Positions 1 to 5,948 of a DNA stretch of 7,469 nt are shown here, in pieces. The notes beneath the pieces were generated by a model. That model had not been told where the DNA came from. It saw only the letters and a list, made by a program, of their open reading frames with translations, and did not search any database. The position numbers and the translations under genes were made by a program. Source of the stretch: Candidatus Omnitrophota bacterium (lineage in GTDB: Bacteria > Omnitrophota > Gorgyraeia > Gygaellales > Profunditerraquicolaceae); the NCBI GenBank assembly GCA_017995695.1, contig JAGOIJ010000078.1:1-7469 (forward strand). Reading direction: 5' to 3'. Position 1 is the first letter of the stretch. Every line of letters starts with the position of its first letter.

Positions 1-47
1 TATCTGTTACTATTGATATTCAAAGGGTGAGTTGTTGGGAATAAAGT

Positions 48-53
48 AGGAGG
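48..53 (+). promoter_or_regulatory. Shine-Dalgarno site for cysK
   Basis: A perfect AGGAGG lies five bases before the GTG at 59. It decides the start of cysK: there is no ATG at the right place, and translation from this GTG gives the normal cysteine synthase N-terminus. Confidence 0.85.
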
Positions 54-58
54 AAGGC

Positions 59-994
59 GTGCCGTATACGGATAGTATTGCAGACAATATAACTGAATTA
101 ATCGGGCATACGCCGCTGGTCAGGCTTAACCGTCTTAAACTTGCTGAAGGCGCGCAGGTTTTGGCTAAACTGGAATACTTCAACCCCGGCGGCAGCGTGA
201 AAGACAGAATCTGCCTTGCCATGATTGAAGACGCAGAGCAGAATGGTTTGTTGCAACCAGGCTCAACAATTGTCGAACCCACATCAGGCAATACTGGCAT
301 TGGATTAGCCATGATCGCGGCAGTGAAGGGTTATCGTTGCATTCTTGTTATGTCTGAAGCGATGAGTTTAGAAAGGATCTACATCCTTAAATTTTATGGG
401 GCCCAGATAGTGCTTACGCCGCGGTCATTAGGCATGCAGGGAGCAATTGATAAAGCAGAAGAGATACTCCGTCAGACTCCGCGTAGCTTCATGCCGCAGC
501 AGTTCAAAAATAGAGCCAATCCTGAAGCGCATAGAACGTCAACAGCCCTTGAGATCTTAAACGCAACCGGAGGCGTCATTGATGCGTTTGTGGCAGGCGT
601 AGGAACCGGCGGGACAATTACCGGGGTGGGAGAAGTTTTAAAACAGCGCGATCGCCATATTAAGGTTATTGCGGTTGAGCCGAGCGCTAGCGCAGTTTTG
701 TCCGGCGGAAAGCCAGGAACGCATCGGATCCAAGGGATCGGCGCCGGCTTTGTTCCGGAAATATTAAACCGCGCTATTATCGATGAGATTATTACGGTGG
801 ATGATGAGGCTGCGTTTAGCACGGCCAAGGCGCTTGCCCAGCAGGAAGGAATATTTGTTGGAATTTCTGCGGGGGCAGCTACGTGGGCTGCGTTGCAGGT
901 TGCCGGACGATTAGGCAAAGAACAAAAAGTAGTAGTAATGTTGCCAGATACCGGTGAGCGGTATTTTTCTACGCAACAATATTTTGAGGCGTAA
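59..994 (+). CDS. cysK: Cysteine synthase (O-acetylserine sulfhydrylase)
   Basis: This is a PLP-dependent enzyme that makes cysteine from O-acetylserine and sulfide in the cytoplasm. At 311 residues it has the usual CysK length. Visible motifs, in order, are NPGGSVKDR with the PLP Schiff-base lysine at residue 48, the substrate loop TSGNTG (75-80), the phosphate-binding GTGGT (182-186), IQGIGAGF (224-231), and SAGAA (270-274), the region contacting the PLP pyridine ring. It lacks the extra haem or CBS domains of cystathionine beta-synthase. The start is GTG, chosen for its perfect AGGAGG. The segment after 'MSEAMSLER' reads IYILKFYGA, a little unlike the common ERRKLLKALGA form. It is the first gene of the cluster and is only 3 bases from the next. 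The siroheme reductase at the far end could supply its sulfide, so the cluster looks like a sulfur-assimilation unit. The family call is secure; the acyl-serine substrate (acetyl or phospho) is inferred. Confidence 0.95.
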   Translation: MPYTDSIADNITELIGHTPLVRLNRLKLAEGAQVLAKLEYFNPGGSVKDRICLAMIEDAEQNGLLQPGSTIVEPTSGNTGIGLAMIAAVKGYRCILVMSEAMSLERIYILKFYGAQIVLTPRSLGMQGAIDKAEEILRQTPRSFMPQQFKNRANPEAHRTSTALEILNATGGVIDAFVAGVGTGGTITGVGEVLKQRDRHIKVIAVEPSASAVLSGGKPGTHRIQGIGAGFVPEILNRAIIDEIITVDDEAAFSTAKALAQQEGIFVGISAGAATWAALQVAGRLGKEQKVVVMLPDTGERYFSTQQYFEA

Positions 995-997
995 TAG

Positions 998-1507
998 ATG
1001 AAGAGCAAAAACGTAGTAAACCGGTATTATCCCGTAGCGATGGATTTGCATGAGCGCCGTGCAGTGGTTGTCGGCGGTGGCGCGGTTGCCGAGCAGAAGA
1101 TAAAGAAACTGCTTGCCGCGCGTGCGCGTATTAAAGTAGTTTCGCCCGTTGCCACGTCATGGTTGCGCAGCTTGGCTTCGCATGGGGCAATTCAATGGAT
1201 CCAGCGTTGTGTTTGCAAAAGCGATGTGCGCGGGGCCCGCGTTGTTATTGCGGCAACTTCCGATGCTCACGTTAATACGTCAGTGCAGCGCTGGGCGCAT
1301 CACTATGGCAGTTTAGTTAATGTGGTAGATAACCCTGGGTTAAGCGATTTTATTTCACCGGCGGTATTGCGTTTATCAAAAGCTATCATATCAGTGCATA
1401 CAAACGGCCAGGATCCGGCTTTATCGCGGGACCTGAAGAATTTCTTAAAGGAGCAATGGGATGCATTTGTATTGTATCGGCATCGATTATCAAAGCGCGC
1501 CGCTTGA
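998..1507 (+). CDS. sirC: Precorrin-2 dehydrogenase (SirC / CysG N-terminal type), short form
   Basis: The predicted reaction is NAD-dependent oxidation of precorrin-2 to sirohydrochlorin, the step after CobA in siroheme synthesis. The N-terminus holds the family's YYPVAMDL block, then the dinucleotide-binding GGGAVAE (26-32), IAATSD (84-89), and VNVVDNPGLSDF (107-118). Asp111 sits where CysG and Met8p have their catalytic aspartate. The position equivalent to Ser128 of CysG appears to be Thr135. The protein has 169 residues, much shorter than CysG's first module or yeast Met8p and close to the short Bacillus forms that need a separate ferrochelatase. It therefore may not insert iron. The ATG at 998 is preferred over the internal ATG at 1040 because YYPVAMDL lies between them. 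Roughly the last 15 residues are encoded inside the start of hemA, overlapping by 47 bases, so the tail is probably not ancestral. Confidence 0.88.
   Translation: MKSKNVVNRYYPVAMDLHERRAVVVGGGAVAEQKIKKLLAARARIKVVSPVATSWLRSLASHGAIQWIQRCVCKSDVRGARVVIAATSDAHVNTSVQRWAHHYGSLVNVVDNPGLSDFISPAVLRLSKAIISVHTNGQDPALSRDLKNFLKEQWDAFVLYRHRLSKRAA
1447..1453 (+). promoter_or_regulatory. Shine-Dalgarno site for hemA, inside sirC
   Basis: AAAGGAG lies seven bases before the ATG at 1461 and within the sirC coding region. It supports the hemA start and therefore the 47-base overlap. A nearby ATG at 1456 is in another frame. Confidence 0.75.
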
Positions 1508-2474
1508 GGTGCGGGAAGCGGCGTTACGCAAGCGCAGGCAGATTGTAGAGTTTTGGCGCAGGTATCCATTGCAGCGAGCATCGGTGTTGGTTACGTGTAA
1601 TCGCATTGAGGTGTATGCTGTGGGAAACGATCAAAGCGATTCCTTTTTGTATCGGGATCTGTTCTTGTGCAGTTTTACGGAGTTTGCGCAAGGGTATTAT
1701 GTCTTTGGCAATAGTGATGTGTTCAGCCATGCCTTGCGCCTTGCGTGCGGTTTAGAATCACAGCTTAAAGGCGAGCTGCAGATTGTTGATCAACTTACGC
1801 AGTGGCGTCTTCAGGCGGATATGTCGGCTGAACTGGCGCGATTTTGGACAAGAGTGCTTGCTGCGGCACTGCGCATTAGGCAACAGTCAGGTTTGCTGAA
1901 GCAGGAGCATACGGTTGCATCATTAGTGCTTAATGATATTCAAGAGCACATAGCTCTTTCATCTGATGCATCGATAGTCATTGCAGGCACCGGCAAGATC
2001 GCCGAGCTTTTTGCAAGCCACATCGCGCCGTTTATGCGTCTTTCTTTTGCTGCGCACAAAAATTTTGCTAAGGCGCAAGCGTTAGCAGCGCAAGCTCAAG
2101 GAGAGGCGCTCTTGTTTTCCCAGCTTCCCCTGGCTTTAGCAAAGGTCGATGTATTAGTGAGCGCAACAACCAGTCCGCATTTTGTGGTTAGCAAGGAAAC
2201 GGTTGCTTCTGTATGCTTGAAGCGCAGCAAGCCACTGTATCTGTATGATCTGGCAGTGCCGCGCGATATTGATCCGAGGGTTGCTGATTTGCCAAACGTA
2301 GTATTGCGTAACCTTAATGATGTATTCGGGCAGTTTGATTCTTACAGCAATCGCCTGAAGAGTACTATTGAGTATGCGCAGCATTTAGTGCAGCAGGAAG
2401 TGTGCGCATACGCAGGAGAACACAATGAAGAGTATAGTGAGAATTGGCATCAGGCCGGGTGCGCTTGCGCGTAA
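1461..2474 (+). CDS. hemA: Glutamyl-tRNA reductase lacking the C-terminal dimerisation domain
   Basis: This enzyme reduces glutamyl-tRNA(Glu) with NADPH to glutamate-1-semialdehyde, the first committed step of the C5 tetrapyrrole route. The catalytic cysteine is Cys46 in TCNRIEVY. The GLESQLKGELQI block (98-109) matches the family's GLDSxxxGExQI region. A Rossmann motif IAGTGKIAEL (174-183) marks the NADPH domain, which ends with LYDLAVPRDIDP (261-272) and LRNLNDV (282-288). At 337 residues it is about 80 shorter than typical enzymes of around 420. The long spinal helix begins, but the C-terminal dimerisation domain is absent. About 16 C-terminal residues, including an odd QAGCACA end, come from a different frame over the first 50 bases of hemC. 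Those residues are unlikely to be conserved HemA sequence. Its partner HemL is encoded further down the same cluster. The identity is secure; whether it still forms the usual dimer is unknown. Confidence 0.93.
   Translation: MHLYCIGIDYQSAPLEVREAALRKRRQIVEFWRRYPLQRASVLVTCNRIEVYAVGNDQSDSFLYRDLFLCSFTEFAQGYYVFGNSDVFSHALRLACGLESQLKGELQIVDQLTQWRLQADMSAELARFWTRVLAAALRIRQQSGLLKQEHTVASLVLNDIQEHIALSSDASIVIAGTGKIAELFASHIAPFMRLSFAAHKNFAKAQALAAQAQGEALLFSQLPLALAKVDVLVSATTSPHFVVSKETVASVCLKRSKPLYLYDLAVPRDIDPRVADLPNVVLRNLNDVFGQFDSYSNRLKSTIEYAQHLVQQEVCAYAGEHNEEYSENWHQAGCACA
2414..2418 (+). promoter_or_regulatory. Shine-Dalgarno site for hemC, inside hemA
   Basis: AGGAG stands six bases before the ATG at 2425. 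It supports the hemC start, whose product at once gives the family's RIGIR-type N-terminus, and so supports the 50-base overlap with hemA. Confidence 0.7.
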
Positions 2475-3051
2475 ACAGCTGGAAGAAGTGATTGTTTTAT
2501 TGAAACGCAGGTATCCGAATGCGGCATTTTGCACGCACACTATCGCCACCACCGGTGACCGAGACAAGACAACGCCGCTTTCGCGCGTCACAGAACAGGA
2601 TTTTTTCACCCGGGATATTGATCAGGCGCTGCTTGCCAAGAAAATTGATGTTGCCGTGCACAGCAGTAAAGACCTGCCGGATGTTTTACCCCCGGGGTTA
2701 GTAATCGCGTTTGAGACCAAAAGCATTAGTCTTTATGATTGTTTGGTTTCACGCGGAAATCTCAAGCTTGCGCAGTTGCCGGTTCAAGCGAAAATCGGCG
2801 CCAGTAGCCAACGCAGAAAAGAACAGTTGCTGGCAATGCGACATGATATAGAGGTAGTGGATGTTCGCGGCACCATTGAAGAACGTCTTGCACTCATTGA
2901 TAAAGGAATTATTGATGCTCTGTTGGTGGCGCATGCTGCGTTGCTGCGTCTGGGACTCGAGTATAGGATTGCAGAAATATTTCCTTTGGAAACATTCGAA
3001 ACGCATCCCAAGCAGGGAAGCTTATCAGTGGTGGTTCGGGAGGGCGCGTGA
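2425..3051 (+). CDS. hemC: Porphobilinogen deaminase-like protein, domains 1 and 2 only
   Basis: The full-length family condenses four porphobilinogens into hydroxymethylbilane on a dipyrromethane cofactor. This protein has 208 residues against about 290-320. Conserved active-site features are Arg10 in RIGIR, VAVHSSKDLP with Lys82-Asp83 (Asp83 matches catalytic Asp84 of E. coli), ASSQRR with Arg130-Arg131, and VRGTIEERL with Arg148 and Arg154. The chain stops just after QGSLSVVVREGA, the strand that returns to domain 1. All of domain 3 is missing, including the cysteine (Cys242 in E. coli) that anchors the cofactor. The usual GGKGLF loop reads VTEQDFF, and the DPRDA segment reads SLYDC, so other conserved positions have also changed. 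The missing domain cannot lie in a shifted frame directly downstream, because cobA starts in the stop codon with its own ribosome site. It may be an unusual deaminase, one part of a split enzyme, or a degraded gene. Family membership is secure; activity is uncertain. Confidence 0.85.
   Translation: MKSIVRIGIRPGALARKQLEEVIVLLKRRYPNAAFCTHTIATTGDRDKTTPLSRVTEQDFFTRDIDQALLAKKIDVAVHSSKDLPDVLPPGLVIAFETKSISLYDCLVSRGNLKLAQLPVQAKIGASSQRRKEQLLAMRHDIEVVDVRGTIEERLALIDKGIIDALLVAHAALLRLGLEYRIAEIFPLETFETHPKQGSLSVVVREGA
3038..3044 (+). promoter_or_regulatory. Shine-Dalgarno site for cobA, inside the hemC end
   Basis: GGGAGGG lies just before the GTG at 3048 and supports that start. The GTGA at 3048-3051 is both the cobA start and the hemC stop, a typical translational-coupling arrangement. 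It also shows that the hemC stop is a real gene border rather than a sequencing error. Confidence 0.75.
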
Positions 3052-3782
3052 AAAAAGGCAAAGTCTATTTAATTGGCGCAGGCCCCGGGGATTGGGAGCT
3101 CATCAGTATCAAGGGGCTTCAACGGATCAAGCAAGCAGATGTGATTATGTATGATTTTCTGGCGTCACAGAAATTGCTTACGTTTGCTAAAAAAAAGGCG
3201 CAGGTTATCTGCGTCGGAAAATCTGATGGTATGCATTTGTTGGAGCAAAGCCAGATTAATAAGCTCTTGTATCAAAAGGCAAAGGCAGGAAAGGTTGTAG
3301 CAAGGCTTAAAGGCGGGGATCCCATGCTTTTTAGCCATGGCATAGAGGAAGCACTGTTTCTGAAGAAACGAGATATTGATTTTGAAATTATCCCGGGAAT
3401 AACCTCTGCATTTTCCGCGCCGGCGAGTTTCGGTATTCCCTTGACGCGCAAAGGAAAATATTCATCTGTAGCGGTGTTGACAGGAAGAAAAAGCAGCGGC
3501 AAGCCCCTTGATGCGCCTGCCTGCGATACGCTTATCTATTTGATGGCAGTAAGCACAATTCAGCGGGTAGTTAAGACGATTCTGGCATCTGGTAGAAGTG
3601 AAACGACGCCGTGCGCATTGATTGAGCGCGCAACAACGTCCGGTGAGCGCATGATAACTGGCAATCTCTCAAACATTGTTGCAAGAGCCAAAAGATTTTG
3701 TGTGCGCCCTCCCGCAGTATTCGTTGTAGGCAAGGTTGTTGCGTATGGAAAGAGAATAAATGACTATACGAATAAAAACTAA
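3048..3782 (+). CDS. cobA: Uroporphyrinogen-III C-methyltransferase
   Basis: This SAM-dependent enzyme methylates uroporphyrinogen III twice to give precorrin-2, the branch point to siroheme and cobalamin. The 244-residue protein covers one complete methyltransferase module. It shows VYLIGAGPGD (6-15), a SAM-site loop, then VARLKGGDPMLF (84-95), IIPGITSAFSAPA (114-126), GIPLTRK (129-135) and RPPAVFVVGKVV (220-231). The family's GRGGEE stretch after GGDP reads SHGIEE here, a mild departure. There is no HemD fusion at the C-terminus, although many bacteria carry cobA-hemD as one gene at this position. The start is GTG. It overlaps hemC by 4 bases and hemB by 23, and its last residues are encoded within the hemB start. 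With no cobalamin genes beside it and a siroheme reductase in the same cluster, siroheme is the likely end product. Confidence 0.93.
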   Translation: MKKGKVYLIGAGPGDWELISIKGLQRIKQADVIMYDFLASQKLLTFAKKKAQVICVGKSDGMHLLEQSQINKLLYQKAKAGKVVARLKGGDPMLFSHGIEEALFLKKRDIDFEIIPGITSAFSAPASFGIPLTRKGKYSSVAVLTGRKSSGKPLDAPACDTLIYLMAVSTIQRVVKTILASGRSETTPCALIERATTSGERMITGNLSNIVARAKRFCVRPPAVFVVGKVVAYGKRINDYTNKN

Positions 3783-4698
3783 AGATTTAATATATCCGGT
3801 TTTTGTGGTTGAAGGAAAACGTCAGCAGCAAAGGATTGCTTCATTTCCTGGTATCTATCGATTTTCCGTTGACCGCATTGTGCAAGAGGTAGAACAAGTC
3901 GAGAGGTTGGGCATTACATCAGTTTTGTTGTTTGGAGTGCCAAGCACAAAAGACGCGCAGGCAAGTAAAGCATTTGATACGCAAGGCGTGGTTAGTTTGG
4001 CAGTCCAGGCCATTAAGCAGCGTTTTAGTCATATGACGGTTATGACTGATGTTTGCTTGTGCGCGTATACGACGCATGGACATTGCGGCGTCATCGCGTC
4101 GCCAAAGCGCCAGGGCACCACGTCACCCGTTAAGATAGATAACGATAAAACATTAGCAGCTTTGTCGAGAATGGCCTTGATTCATGCGCAGGCAGGCGCA
4201 GATTGGGTTGCGCCTTCAGCAATGGCAAAAAGGCAAGTAGCTGCTATCCGGAACATACTGGATACCAATGGTTTTACAAAAACAAAGATTATGGGGTATT
4301 CTGCAAAGTTTGCTTCGAATTTTTACGGGCCGTTTCGCCATGCTGCAGATTCTGCGCCCCAATACGGGGATAGAAAAGGATATCAACTTGATTATGCGCA
4401 GAGCGCCCAGGCATTGCAGGAAATTAAGGATGATATTGATGAGGGCGCGGATATGGTCATGGTTAAGCCGGCGTTAAGTTATCTCGATATCATCGCTAAG
4501 GCAAAGGCGCGCGCGCGATTCCCTCTTGCAACTTACAACGTGAGCGCAGAGTATGCGTTAGTTAAGCATGGCGCCAAGCAGGGGCTGTGGGATGAGCGCG
4601 CCATGGTTTTTGAAATTATTACTGCCATGAAGCGAGCAGGGGCGGACCGCATTATAACGTATCATGCAAAGGACATAGCGCTATGGCTAAAAGCATAA
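3760..4698 (+). CDS. hemB: Porphobilinogen synthase (5-aminolevulinate dehydratase)
   Basis: It condenses two 5-aminolevulinates to porphobilinogen. The zinc-binding triad is intact in TDVCLCAYTTHGHCG (Cys99, Cys101, Cys109), which indicates the zinc-dependent class. The two Schiff-base lysines are visible as Lys183 in GYSAKFAS and Lys236 in MVMVKPALSYLD. YGPFRHAADSAPQYGDRK and the ending RIITYHAKD also fit the family. The protein begins only nine residues before the DLIYPVFV block, so the N-terminal arm that wraps neighbouring subunits in other HemB octamers is nearly gone. This start is forced, because the codon just before the ATG is an in-frame TAA. The usual APSDMMDGRV stretch reads APSAMAKRQV (151-160). 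It overlaps cobA by 23 bases and hemL by 16. Identity is secure; the oligomeric state may be unusual. Confidence 0.95.
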   Translation: MTIRIKTKDLIYPVFVVEGKRQQQRIASFPGIYRFSVDRIVQEVEQVERLGITSVLLFGVPSTKDAQASKAFDTQGVVSLAVQAIKQRFSHMTVMTDVCLCAYTTHGHCGVIASPKRQGTTSPVKIDNDKTLAALSRMALIHAQAGADWVAPSAMAKRQVAAIRNILDTNGFTKTKIMGYSAKFASNFYGPFRHAADSAPQYGDRKGYQLDYAQSAQALQEIKDDIDEGADMVMVKPALSYLDIIAKAKARARFPLATYNVSAEYALVKHGAKQGLWDERAMVFEIITAMKRAGADRIITYHAKDIALWLKA

Positions 4699-5939
4699 AC
4701 AAAAAATTATTTAACAAGGCGCAGCAGTATCTGGTGGGAGGCGTGGATAGCCCGGTACGCGCCTTTGGCTATGTCGGAGGAGATCCCCTCTTAATCCGGC
4801 GCGGTCAGGGTTCTTTAGTTTTTGATTATGACCAGCGCGCCTATATTGATTATGTGTTGTCCTGGGGCGCATTGATACTTGGCCATGCGCACCCATTGGT
4901 TGTAAGAGACGTTAAACAAGCGCTTTCCCATGGTTTTAGTTTTGGAACGACCAACGCGCAAGAAATTGCCTTAGCTAAGGTTATTCATGATGCAATCCCT
5001 GCTGTGCAGAAACTGCGTTTTGTTAATTCCGGCTCCGAAGCAGTTATGGGCGCTTTGCGTTTGGCGCGCGGATTTACCGGGAGAAATAAAATTGTTAAAT
5101 TCGCTCATAGCTACCATGGCCATGCAGATTACCTATTGGCGAATGCAGGTTCGGGTCTTGCGACGTTATCTTTACCTGCGAGCAAAGGTGTGCCACGGCA
5201 TTATCTAGCTGATACCATCGTGGCGCCCCTGGGAGATAAAACGTATCTGACGCGTATTTTTAGAAAATATAAGAATGCGATTGCCGCTGTTATCATAGAG
5301 CCGGCCGGTGGCAATTACGGCGTGATTCCGCCGGATCTTGATTTTTTGCGATTTCTCCGAAAGATCACCCGGCGCCACGGCGCATTATTGGTTGCTGATG
5401 AGGTCATCACCGGGTTTCGAATCCATTATGGTTCTTTGTTGGCTAGCTATGGGATTACCGCGGACTTGCTGTGTTTGGGTAAGATTATCGGAGGGGGATT
5501 GCCAGTCGGAGCCTTTGGTGGTCACGCAAGCATTATGGACCATCTTGCGCCAGTAGGACCAGTGTATCAGGCTTCGACATTTTCCGGTAATCCTGTTGTG
5601 ATGCAGGCCGGTCTTTCAACGTTGACCGTGCTTAAGCGCTTACAAGCCAGGTATAGCCGTCTTGCGCAATTAACAGAGTATCTAGCTAATGCCATAGATG
5701 AGCAGGCGCGCCTACAGGCGATTGAATTGACCGCAACTTCATTTGGCTCAATGTTTAGTGTGCAGCTTAAAAAACAAAAGCAGTTTGCAGGATTCTATCG
5801 ATATTTACTTGCGCATGGCGTGTATTTCGCGCCGTCAGCGTTTGAGGCAAATTTTTTATCGTTTGCGCATACTGATCATGATGTTGAGAAAACAATCAAA
5901 CTAGCTGTTTCGGCATTTTCAAGCAGCGCGCTACGTTAG
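4683..5939 (+). CDS. hemL: Glutamate-1-semialdehyde 2,1-aminomutase
   Basis: This PLP enzyme of aminotransferase class III converts glutamate-1-semialdehyde to 5-aminolevulinate, using the unstable product of HemA. At 418 residues it is close to the usual length of about 425. Clear marks are GGVDSPVRAF (19-28), FVNSGSEAVMGALRLARG (113-130), the family block AHSYHGHADYLL (141-152), LVADEVITGFR (236-246), and the PLP lysine Lys267 in LCLGKIIGGGLPVGAFGG. The ending FEANFLSFAHTDHDVEKT is also typical. Unlike HemA, HemB and HemC in this cluster, it appears full length. The start overlaps the end of hemB by 16 bases, with AAAGGA about nine bases upstream. Confidence 0.96.
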   Translation: MAKSINKKLFNKAQQYLVGGVDSPVRAFGYVGGDPLLIRRGQGSLVFDYDQRAYIDYVLSWGALILGHAHPLVVRDVKQALSHGFSFGTTNAQEIALAKVIHDAIPAVQKLRFVNSGSEAVMGALRLARGFTGRNKIVKFAHSYHGHADYLLANAGSGLATLSLPASKGVPRHYLADTIVAPLGDKTYLTRIFRKYKNAIAAVIIEPAGGNYGVIPPDLDFLRFLRKITRRHGALLVADEVITGFRIHYGSLLASYGITADLLCLGKIIGGGLPVGAFGGHASIMDHLAPVGPVYQASTFSGNPVVMQAGLSTLTVLKRLQARYSRLAQLTEYLANAIDEQARLQAIELTATSFGSMFSVQLKKQKQFAGFYRYLLAHGVYFAPSAFEANFLSFAHTDHDVEKTIKLAVSAFSSSALR

Positions 5940-5948
5940 GATGAATGC

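Noticed and set aside
1..47. Possible C-terminal end of an upstream gene, with plus-strand stops at 28-30 or 42-44, and a TTGATA at 13-18 that might be a -35 box
   Set aside because: Either frame gives fewer than 15 codons with no recognisable motif, and no well-spaced -10 accompanies the TTGATA.
10..1008. Open frames on the minus strand opposite cysK (10-312 and 472-1008)
   Set aside because: They lie wholly opposite a strongly conserved cysteine synthase and show no family motifs or convincing ribosome sites.
1229..1241. GC-rich near-perfect palindrome (CGCGGG, one base, CCCGCG)
   Set aside because: It is inside sirC, has no following T run, and its stem-forming potential is explained by coding sequence rich in GCG codons.
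2861..3154. A 97-codon plus-strand frame spanning the hemC-cobA junction, considered as a home for the missing HemC domain 3 or HemD
   Set aside because: Its translation has no domain 3 cysteine motif and no HemD-like pattern; it is a shadow frame of hemC and cobA.
4507..4517. Short run of alternating G and C
   Set aside because: It encodes normal HemB residues (Lys-Ala-Arg-Ala-Arg region) and is too short to call a repeat or a structural element.
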